DNA of 8,933 nucleotides, taken from Planctomycetota bacterium (lineage in GTDB: Bacteria; Planctomycetota; Planctomycetia; Pirellulales; Pirellulaceae). Below, piece by piece: positions 1-5,780 of the stretch; position 1 is the stretch's first letter, and every line of letters begins with the position of its first letter. The position numbers were made by a program, and so were the translations under genes. The stretch is taken from assembly GCA_024277285.1 (NCBI GenBank), contig JAJRVM010000028.1, forward strand, positions 1-8,933. The letters are read 5' to 3'. The notes under the pieces were generated by a model. It was not told the DNA's origin. It worked only from the letters and a program-made list of their open reading frames with translations, and did not search any database.

Positions 1-141
1 CGCGCTGCAAACTTAATCAGTCGGTGCGCCAAGTCATCGCCAATCCGTCTCTTGCGTTTTCCCATCTTCGCTACCTAATTTCCTTTCCAAGGCCAGAAGC
101 TCGAAAGATCTCGTGGCGCGTTGCCCCATTCCAAATTCCGC

Positions 142-169
142 ATTGCGCATTCCCTATTGCGCATTCCCT
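142..169. repeat. 14-bp tandem repeat, two copies
   Basis: The unit ATTGCGCATTCCCT occurs twice head to tail (142-155 and 156-169) and continues with ATTT. The flanks (ATTCCAAATTCCGC before, ATTTCC after) look like degenerate further units, so this appears to be a small, partly eroded tandem array of ATTCC-type sequence in non-coding DNA. Confidence 0.85.
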
Positions 170-310
170 ATTTCCGATCGTCATTGTCACTCGCTTCGAC
201 TTGGAAACTACCCCGGACTATTTCAATGATTTCGGGAATTCTTGGGCCGACAACCACTTCTTTCAACGCTTGGAGGCTCGGTATGATGGTATACGATGCG
301 TGGAATTTGG

Positions 311-325
311 AAGGATCGGATCCTT
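311..325. repeat. Perfect 15-bp palindrome
   Basis: AAGGATC and GATCCTT are exact reverse complements around a single central G. The site lies 12 bases before the ATG of the transposase-like remnant. It could be an old insertion-sequence or protein-binding site, but nothing in the sequence settles its role. Confidence 0.6.
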
Positions 326-337
326 TACAAGCGACGC

Positions 338-571
338 ATGAAATCCCCGCCGAAGCGTCCACGCTCACGCACGCGTCGCCGCCAATTCAATCGTCGACGC
401 CGAGCCGATCCTCTCGGTGAAGGCCACGCGAACACTTGGCGGATGATGCTGATCAAAGTGGCCTCAAGGATCAAGGTCACGGCCCGTCGCGTGCGTGTAT
501 TTCTTTCCGGGTCCTGGCCGTTTCTGTCCTTCTTCCGTGACGTAGGTCAGGCCTTGGCTCCTGACACGTAA
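338..571 (+). pseudogene. Probable C-terminal remnant of a transposase
   Basis: This frame encodes about 77 residues from ATG 338, with an upstream in-frame stop at 284-286. It begins with a very Arg-rich stretch followed by TWRMMLIKVASRIKVTARR and a segment containing LSGSWPFLSFF. The pattern (Trp-Arg, a Lys-Val helix, Arg-Arg-Val-x-Val-x-Leu-Ser, Trp-Pro-Phe, then the end of the protein) resembles the extreme C-terminus of DDE transposases of the IS4/IS1380 type that are common in planctomycetes. The catalytic core is missing and no terminal inverted repeats were seen, so if the family call is right this is a dead fragment. The match is from memory of the family pattern, not an alignment; a short unrelated basic protein is the alternative. 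Confidence 0.4.
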
Positions 572-581
572 TACCCCACCC

Positions 582-632
582 GTTGTTGTCCGTCTCCCAC
601 ACACCCTCTCTCCCTCTCTCCCACTCTCCCAC
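582..632. repeat. CT-rich low-complexity tract
   Basis: The plus strand is almost pure C/T with a few A bases, built from imperfect CTCTCCC and CTCCCAC units. It sits directly between the transposase-like remnant and the stop codon of the ATP-grasp gene. It is microsatellite-like and probably slippage-prone; on the transcribed minus strand it is a purine-rich 3' trailer immediately after the stop codon. No hairpin terminator was seen here. Confidence 0.75.
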
Positions 633-1658
633 TCACCCGTACCAGATAGGTTTGTAGCGCAACCCAAGGTTCAGGATCTGCTGCAGCAGTCGATCGTAGG
701 CGATCCCGACTGCGGCAGCTGATTCGGCGAGATCCTCGCCGTAAGAAAGGTTGGGATTAGGGTTGGCTTCGAGCACATAGACGCGACCTTCGTCGGTCAT
801 GCGCAAGTCCATGCGCGCGTATCCACTGAGCGAAAGGACACGAAAGATCCGCTTGCACAGTTTTGAAATGGCAAGTTGCTCGGACTTCGATAGCCCTTTG
901 GCCGCTTCGGTCTCGACCCCCAGCTTCTTCTGGTAGGCAGCGTCCCATTTCACGCGACGGGTGGCAATGTTGGGAATGTCATCTGGCAGGTTGTTGAACA
1001 CCATCTCCCAAACGGGAAACGTCTGCAGCCGCCGGTTGCCAATGATGCCGACGTACAACTCGCGACCTTCGATGTACTGTTCGACCAGCGCGTCGGTGTT
1101 CAATTCTTCATGAATGAACGCGATCCGATCGCGCAACTGCTGTTCATCGTGCACAATCGACTTGCGACTGATCCCCAACGACGCCTCTTCGATCACCGAT
1201 TTGACCAACAGCGGATAGGCGTAGTTGGCGCGTAGTTTCACCGTCTTGCCACGCGCAAAGACCATGAAACGGGGGGTCAAGATGCGATGGTACGAGAGGA
1301 TTTTCTTGCTCAACGCTTTATCGTGAGCCAGCATCAGACCACGAGGGTTACACCCCGTGTAGGGGAGCTTCATCAGCTCCAGATAGGCAGCGATGTGATG
1401 GTCAAAGACCGCAACCCCTTGGAACTCTTCGAGCAGATTGAAGGCGATATGAGGTTTGAACTCTTCGATCGACTTACGCACCAAGCCCAGATCGTCGCTC
1501 ACCCCAAGTGGTTCGACCTCATGCCCCAGTTCCCGCAATGTGACAAGCACATCGTATTCGGTTTTCCAGTTGAGCATCTCCTCATCACTCACTCCGTCGA
1601 TGCTCTCTGGCGGCACAAGCTCCTCGTCCATTAGGGCCATCACGCGCAGTTTTTTCAT
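633..1658 (-). CDS. ATP-grasp ligase, D-Ala-D-Ala ligase-like
   Basis: This 341-residue protein has the D-alanine-D-alanine ligase-like ATP-grasp layout. The N-terminal domain contains FNLLEEF (73-79) and YTGC (100-103). The ATP-grasp core follows, with AHDK (111-114), PLLVKS with Lys153, the flexible EEASLGI loop (157-163) and the adenine/ribose segment EQYIEGRE (193-200). The metal-binding end has ARMDLR (281-286) and VLEANPNPNL (295-304), where Asp284, Glu297 and Asn299 are the expected magnesium ligands. Length fits the family. Such enzymes join a carboxylate to an amine through an acyl phosphate; the substrate here is unknown, and genuine cell-wall Ddl is only one possibility. Its ATG overlaps the stop of the upstream metallopeptidase-like gene (ATGA), implying translational coupling and perhaps a shared substrate. 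It should be cytoplasmic; no signal peptide or membrane segment is visible. Confidence 0.9.
   Translation of the reverse strand: MKKLRVMALMDEELVPPESIDGVSDEEMLNWKTEYDVLVTLRELGHEVEPLGVSDDLGLVRKSIEEFKPHIAFNLLEEFQGVAVFDHHIAAYLELMKLPYTGCNPRGLMLAHDKALSKKILSYHRILTPRFMVFARGKTVKLRANYAYPLLVKSVIEEASLGISRKSIVHDEQQLRDRIAFIHEELNTDALVEQYIEGRELYVGIIGNRRLQTFPVWEMVFNNLPDDIPNIATRRVKWDAAYQKKLGVETEAAKGLSKSEQLAISKLCKRIFRVLSLSGYARMDLRMTDEGRVYVLEANPNPNLSYGEDLAESAAAVGIAYDRLLQQILNLGLRYKPIWYG
1655..1658 (-). promoter_or_regulatory. ATGA stop/start overlap (translational coupling)
   Basis: On the minus strand the TGA stop of the metallopeptidase-like gene (1657-1655) overlaps the ATG of the ATP-grasp gene (1658-1656). 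This four-base overlap fixes the ATP-grasp start and indicates termination-reinitiation by the same ribosomes. Confidence 0.9.
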
Positions 1659-2728
1659 AACGCGATCTTGTGATGCCCACTCTGCAGATAGTTCATGGTC
1701 TGTACGGTCAGCATTACCTGCGCGTCACGCCTTACGACTCGCTCAGACCGATGGACACGTAATTCCAACGCTTCGCACCGCTCGATCATCTCGCGCAGCA
1801 CCTGGTCAATCGTATACTTGTATTGACCTGTCCAATCGGCCACCACTTGGATCAGTTCGTTGCGGTGACGACGCAGGAAAGCGGCGGCGGACTTGCACCG
1901 AGCGAACTCGGGGGCATCGGAGAACAGGCGGCGCAACTCGTTGTCAAACGAGTAATTGGCATCCAGACCGTACCTCTTTCGCTTCTCAGCATAGTGAGTT
2001 CTGAGCGTCTTGCGAATCCGACGCACGGGCTCGACCCGCTCTCGCGACGCGACGCGCGGCCGCTGGTGGCGAATTTCGGTAAGCAATTGGTCGACGAACT
2101 CCAGCTTCCTGAGGGCCGGCCACCCCTCATACTGTGTACGCCATTTCGACCGCGGCTTGACCCAAACGGCAAAAGTCTCGGCAAAGTCCTCGTCCGGGTG
2201 GCTTTGTGCGTACCAGTTTTCAAGGTGCCGCACGAAGCTCTTGCTGTACGGTTTGGGCTGATATTCATCTGGATAAGGTTGCGATGACTTCCCAAAAACG
2301 GCTTGCCAACGACGCAATCGGTGCAGACCAAACGCCGTATCGATGGCGTGCCCTGCTTCATGCCGCAGGATCCGCATGCACCATTCCTTGGTTCCCCCTT
2401 CCACCTCAAGCATCTGCGTACGTTCGAGGCGAGCCAAACGGGGGTGTGCCATGTAGAAGGGAATCGCCACACCGGGAACCCCTTCCGGGGAAAACCAATC
2501 GTCCGACAACCAGCAATGGGGTCGGAACGAAATTTCGCGTCGCTCCAATTCCCAATAGAGTCTTTCGATGCGCGGCTCCAGCAGGCTTCCTTCGATCTCA
2601 ACACCGAGATCAGAGATCCGCCAATCCAACAACTCGTTGTCCGAGAGCTGTGCCCATGCAGGTTCGCCCGGGCAATTCCAACTCTGCCTTACAGCGCGTC
2701 GACCGTTTATCTGTTTCGTAGCAACCAT
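1655..2728 (-). CDS. Putative zinc metallopeptidase (zincin, HEAGH)
   Basis: This 357-residue protein carries a zincin signature, HEAGH (123-127) in MRILRHEAGHAID, giving two His zinc ligands and a catalytic Glu124. Downstream, SHPDEDFAETFAVW (176-189) resembles the SAHPWEDFAETWAHYL-type segment of the Peptidase_Mx group of putative zinc-binding metallopeptidases; an acidic residue there, probably Glu184, would be the third ligand. The C-terminal third is basic and helical. No signal peptide or membrane helix is visible, so a cytoplasmic location is inferred. The ATG at 2728 has a good GAGG Shine-Dalgarno sequence five bases upstream. It is the first gene of a coupled pair with the ATP-grasp enzyme, suggesting that one makes and the other trims an amide or peptide bond. 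Substrate unknown; it is also possible that the fold now has a non-proteolytic role. Confidence 0.85.
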   Translation of the reverse strand: MVATKQINGRRAVRQSWNCPGEPAWAQLSDNELLDWRISDLGVEIEGSLLEPRIERLYWELERREISFRPHCWLSDDWFSPEGVPGVAIPFYMAHPRLARLERTQMLEVEGGTKEWCMRILRHEAGHAIDTAFGLHRLRRWQAVFGKSSQPYPDEYQPKPYSKSFVRHLENWYAQSHPDEDFAETFAVWVKPRSKWRTQYEGWPALRKLEFVDQLLTEIRHQRPRVASRERVEPVRRIRKTLRTHYAEKRKRYGLDANYSFDNELRRLFSDAPEFARCKSAAAFLRRHRNELIQVVADWTGQYKYTIDQVLREMIERCEALELRVHRSERVVRRDAQVMLTVQTMNYLQSGHHKIAL

Positions 2729-3356
2729 TCGACCTCAAACCATCTAACCAACGAAACGAATCAATGAAGTCCATCCAATCAAACTTACTACATCATCGCG
2801 CCGTAGCGTTGAACAATGGAGTAATTCTATCCACAATTGAGCGCACATCCAGAGCAAAAATTGATCAATTACTCAGTTCTTTGATCAGTGGACTTCACAC
2901 CATCTTTTGGGAAGTGAATCGGCATCAAACGGCTTTCAACTTCGTCGTTGAAATCGCGTCAGCTGCTGCTCGCATTAGACCGCAGCGCGCATCGGCAGTG
3001 GCCTTCGGTTCGCATGTCGCGCGCAACGATCCCCAATACATCTGAAGAGGTGGCTCTTTCCGAAAATCGGCTTGCAGGTCACCGCACTTTACTCGTTTCG
3101 AGATCATTCCAGGACTTCAGACAATGGAGCGTGCAGCTAGACCGGTTTCGGCAAGCCATTGCGGCTGGCTCAGCCGCTCGTAGAAACATCACAACAAGCT
3201 ACAAATAGCGGTAGATCATCCCCGGCGATCGGACCAAACCAAGGCCAGACCGATGTGCGCATGTTGGACAACCGACTCGTCCGCAAGTTAAACTGGCAAA
3301 CGCGGCTGCAAACCGGCGTCACCACACCGCTACAATCCCCCCAAAACACCATACTT
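2729..3356. other. Divergent intergenic region, probable promoters
   Basis: This 628-base stretch separates the leftward metallopeptidase-like gene from the rightward cyclase gene, so it should hold promoters for both. It is visibly richer in A and T between about 2730 and 2940 than the flanking genes. I see no convincing -35/-10 pair. A frame of 93 codons (2764-3045, plus) and the upstream extension of the cyclase frame to a TTG at 3159 are open, but neither shows family features. A pair of TGATCA boxes is listed separately. Confidence 0.6.
2860..2888. promoter_or_regulatory. Twin TGATCA boxes, operator-like
   Basis: ATTGATCAAT (2860-2869) is a perfect 10-bp palindrome. A second TTGATCA core begins at 2881, so the two TGATCA hexamers (2862-2867 and 2882-2887) are 20 bp apart centre to centre, about two helical turns. 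That geometry would place two dimers on the same face of the DNA in the divergent promoter region. The binding protein is unknown, and a chance pair of hexamers in A/T-rich DNA is possible. Confidence 0.35.
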
Positions 3357-5561
3357 ATGATCAACCCGACCTTGCTACGTGCAGCATACGAGAAAGCCAG
3401 ACGAGACCTTCTGGCGCAACGCACCGACAACTTGCACTGGGAAGGCGAGCTGTCGTCATCTGCCCTTGCCACCGCAACCGCGATCAGTGCGCTGGCGATC
3501 GCCGCCAAAAATGGGGCCGACCCAGCTACTACAGGCGATTTTGACCGGATTGAGGTCGGATTGGGGTGGCTGCTGCCCCAGCAGAATTCGGACGGCGGCT
3601 GGGGTGATACCGACAAGAGCCACTCGAATATTTCGACCACGATGCTGGCCGTGGCTGCCATCCACCTGGCGGGCAAAGCCGACTCGACGCCAGAAGTCCT
3701 GGCGCGCGCAAATGCCTACATCAAACGCCTCGACGGCATCACCGGCCTGCGCAAACGCTACGGCAAGGACAAGACGTTTGCGGTCCCGATCCTGGCCAAT
3801 TATGCGTTGGCCGGACTGGTGGAATGGTCCAAGGTATCTCCGCTACCCTTCGAGCTGGCATGCGTACCGCAGCGATTCTACCACTGGGCCCGCATGCCGG
3901 TGGTCAGCTACGCCATTCCGGCACTGGTCGCCATCGGCCAAGCACGTTACTTTTTCCGGCCCCCACGCCTCCCCTGGACCCGTCTGGTACGCCACTGGGC
4001 CATTGGCCGCAGCCTCAAGGTGCTCGAACAGATGCAACCCGCCAGCGGTGGATACCTGGAAGCCGTTCCGCTGACGAGCTTCGTCACGATGAGCCTGGCA
4101 GCCACCGGCAGGACGGCGCACCAAGTTACCCAGCGGGGTCTCGCATTCATTCGCCACTCGCTACGCACCGATGGCAGCTGGCCGATCGACACCAATCTCG
4201 CCACCTGGATCACGTCGCTGTCGATCAATGCCTTGGCCGGAAATCTGGCAGATGACGATTTGGCAGACAGCCTGACTGCAAGCGACCAGCCTGCGAGCGA
4301 CCAGCCTGCGACCGAACCGCAAGACAGGCTGACCGAAGAGGGGCTGACCGAAGAGGAGCTGACCGAAGAGGAGCTGATTGGCGATATACCTGCCGACGGC
4401 GCCGGACAGGGGAATGCCACGCAGGAAGACGCCAAACAAGAGAATAGTGGCGATTGCGCTCAAGCCAGCGAGGGTCACCACACGGGTGCCGGGCAAGCAC
4501 GATCCACTGCGGCAGCGGGGCCGAACGTGGGCGGCGCGTCCGAAACCCGTTCGTGTGGCGAATCGACATCCTATCGCCCGGTTCTTGACTGGTTGCTGGG
4601 GTGCCAGCACGCCAAGCGACACCGCTACACCGGCGCAGCTCCGGGCGGTTGGGGCTGGACCGACCTCTCGGGCGCGGTCCCGGACGCCGACGACACGGCC
4701 GGGGCATTATTGGCGCTGGCCCAATTGCAAGCGGCGGCGCGGGTCGAGGTGGCAGACGCGAGCCGGATCCAAACAGCTGGAACGATGGCGGTCGGCTGGC
4801 TGCTGGACCTGCAAAACGGCGACGGTGGCTGGCCGACATTTTGTCGCGGCTGGGGAAAATTGCCCTTTGACCGTAGCGGCGCGGACCTGACCGCGCATGC
4901 GATGCGCGCGTTACATCGCTGGCACGACACGGCAGAACGCGCGCAGCAGCGTCGTATCGAGCGTGCTCTGCAGCGCGGCTGGCGTTACTTACGACGGCAG
5001 CAGCGGCCCGAGGGCAGCTGGGTCCCCCTCTGGTTCGGCCACCAGGATCACCACCACGAAGAAAACCCGGTTTTCGGCACCGCGCGGGTGCTGAAGGCCT
5101 ACGAGGAGCTCGGAGAGGCCGAAACCCCACAAGCCCGGCAGGGGTACCAATGGTTAGCCTCGGTCCAACAAACGGACGGTGGCTGGAGCGGCTTTGACGC
5201 GCAGCAGGTAGCGGGGGTGCGTGGCGCTGCAAGCAGCGTGGAAGAGACGGCACTGGCCGTGGAGGCCCTGCTGGGGGCTCCGGACGCGCGCGTGGAGCAC
5301 GCAACCGTGGCGCGGGGGCTCCAATGGCTGATCGCAGCCGTTTTGGCCGACCGCCACACGGAAAACGCTCCTATCGGTTTCTACTTCGCCAAGCTGTGGT
5401 ATCATGAAAAGCTCTACCCGATGATTTTTACTGTGGCGGCTCTGGGCCAAGCCGGTCGCCACATGGCGATCCGACCCACACACTCCTTGACAGGCAAACC
5501 TATTTCCACCGGCAAACCTATTTCCACCGGCGACACCGGCATTGAGCAGCTGCGAGAATGA
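3357..5561 (+). CDS. Squalene-hopene-cyclase-like terpene cyclase
   Basis: The protein of 734 residues (from ATG 3357) is a class II terpene cyclase of the squalene-hopene cyclase/squalene oxidase repeat family, expected to start cyclisation by protonating a double bond. The general acid motif DADDTA (443-448) matches the family DXDDTA. QW-type repeats include QQNSDGGW (75-82), QNGDGGW (486-492), QRPEGSW (549-555) and QQTDGGW (604-610). The C-terminus has an SHC-like FYFAKLWYHEKLYPMIF segment. The start was chosen because family-like sequence (HWEGELSSS at 27-35) begins just after it; a TTG at 3159 would add 66 unsupported residues. Unusually, an acidic, low-complexity insert of about 100 residues (roughly 297-404) precedes the catalytic domain, making the protein longer than the usual 630-660. 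No squalene synthase is nearby, so the substrate may not be squalene. Family members are monotopic on the membrane. It is probably the first gene of the locus. Confidence 0.88.
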   Translation: MINPTLLRAAYEKARRDLLAQRTDNLHWEGELSSSALATATAISALAIAAKNGADPATTGDFDRIEVGLGWLLPQQNSDGGWGDTDKSHSNISTTMLAVAAIHLAGKADSTPEVLARANAYIKRLDGITGLRKRYGKDKTFAVPILANYALAGLVEWSKVSPLPFELACVPQRFYHWARMPVVSYAIPALVAIGQARYFFRPPRLPWTRLVRHWAIGRSLKVLEQMQPASGGYLEAVPLTSFVTMSLAATGRTAHQVTQRGLAFIRHSLRTDGSWPIDTNLATWITSLSINALAGNLADDDLADSLTASDQPASDQPATEPQDRLTEEGLTEEELTEEELIGDIPADGAGQGNATQEDAKQENSGDCAQASEGHHTGAGQARSTAAAGPNVGGASETRSCGESTSYRPVLDWLLGCQHAKRHRYTGAAPGGWGWTDLSGAVPDADDTAGALLALAQLQAAARVEVADASRIQTAGTMAVGWLLDLQNGDGGWPTFCRGWGKLPFDRSGADLTAHAMRALHRWHDTAERAQQRRIERALQRGWRYLRRQQRPEGSWVPLWFGHQDHHHEENPVFGTARVLKAYEELGEAETPQARQGYQWLASVQQTDGGWSGFDAQQVAGVRGAASSVEETALAVEALLGAPDARVEHATVARGLQWLIAAVLADRHTENAPIGFYFAKLWYHEKLYPMIFTVAALGQAGRHMAIRPTHSLTGKPISTGKPISTGDTGIEQLRE
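4281..4310 (+). repeat. 15-bp in-frame tandem repeat, two copies
   Basis: AGCGACCAGCCTGCG occurs at 4281-4295 and 4296-4310 and encodes SDQPA twice. It lies in the low-complexity insert of the cyclase. The unit is a multiple of three, so copy number can vary without a frameshift. Confidence 0.9.
4329..4373 (+). repeat. 15-bp in-frame tandem repeat, three copies
   Basis: CTGACCGAAGAGGRG occurs three times (4329-4343, 4344-4358, 4359-4373) followed by a partial CTGA unit, encoding LTEEG, LTEEE, LTEEE. It forms the acidic core of the linker that splits the cyclase ahead of its DADDTA domain and is likely variable between strains. Confidence 0.92.
5493..5528 (+). repeat. 18-bp in-frame tandem repeat, two copies
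   Basis: GGCAAACCTATTTCCACC occurs at 5493-5510 and again at 5511-5528, encoding GKPIST twice near the C-terminus of the cyclase, beyond the conserved SHC-like end. The tail is therefore probably a dispensable, variable extension. Confidence 0.92.
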
Positions 5562-5706
5562 TGCCGCATCGAAACACCTGAATACGCACAACAAGAACCG
5601 CACCTTTGTAATCTCACGATTGTTTCATTCTTCAGAGGACTCGAACGCCTAGCGGCCCGCAAGCTCAAACGAGCCACCGCTCATCGCGAATGGCCCCACT
5701 CCCATC

Positions 5707-5737
5707 GGTCGCCGGGGCTTGTGGTCGCTGGGGCTTG
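5707..5737. repeat. Imperfect 16-bp tandem repeat before the synthase gene
   Basis: GGTCGCYGGGGCTTG occurs at 5707-5721 and 5723-5737 with a T between, differing at one base. It lies in the 216-base gap between the cyclase and synthase genes, upstream of the chosen start. It makes an upstream GTG at 5721 look like repeat-derived sequence rather than a real start. Confidence 0.7.
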
Positions 5738-5764
5738 CCACATAAGCGTTAAATCCTGCTCCTT

Positions 5765-5780
5765 AAGGAAACTAATCTTG
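5765..5780 (+). promoter_or_regulatory. AAGGAA ribosome-binding site and TTG start
   Basis: AAGGAA (5765-5770) lies seven bases before a TTG at 5778 that is in frame with the DUF116-polyprenyl synthase. It is the best Shine-Dalgarno sequence near this gene and decides the start. The upstream GTG at 5721 lacks such a signal. Confidence 0.6.

Larger units (their letters stand above)
1..337. other. Repeat-rich intergenic tract, no convincing gene
   Basis: No recognisable protein was found in either direction. Short open frames exist on both strands, for example 24-341 plus and 168-368 minus, but none shows a domain, a motif or a supported start. The tract holds a 14-bp tandem repeat (142-169) and a perfect palindrome (311-325), and leads into a probable transposase remnant. 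It reads as decayed intergenic DNA, although the minus-strand frame at 168-368 has an amino-acid composition that is not obviously random and could be a fragment of something I do not recognise. Confidence 0.5.

Noticed and set aside
142..169. CRISPR-like repeat
   Set aside because: Two contiguous 14-bp units with no spacers; a simple tandem repeat.
168..368. Minus-strand open frame of 66 codons
   Set aside because: No motif or supported start; it covers the tandem repeat edge and the palindrome and overlaps the transposase-like remnant on the other strand. It could be a fragment of a gene I do not recognise.
1852..2604. Second minus-strand frame of 250 codons within the metallopeptidase gene
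   Set aside because: It is the shifted frame of the HEAGH-containing gene, with low-complexity Arg/Ser content and no motif.
2764..3045. Possible 93-residue gene in the divergent intergenic region
   Set aside because: It has an ATG but no Shine-Dalgarno, no recognisable domain, and lies where promoters for the flanking genes are expected; its second half overlaps another open frame on the opposite strand.
3308..3336. TACAAT at 3331 as a -10 box for the cyclase
   Set aside because: No acceptable -35 element lies 16-18 bases upstream, so it is not supported as a sigma-70-type promoter.
3159..3356. 66-residue N-terminal extension of the cyclase from TTG 3159
   Set aside because: The added residues show no family features, no ribosome-binding site supports the TTG, and SHC-like sequence begins right after ATG 3357.
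4225..5304. Long minus-strand open frame opposite the cyclase
   Set aside because: Arg/Pro/Ser-rich composition typical of the antisense frame of a GC-rich gene, with no domain; the plus-strand frame carries clear cyclase motifs.
3357..5561. Calling the cyclase a true hopene synthase (shc/hpnF)
   Set aside because: The DADDTA motif and QW repeats fit the superfamily, but the neighbours are not hopanoid genes and several family positions differ; the substrate cannot be assigned from sequence.
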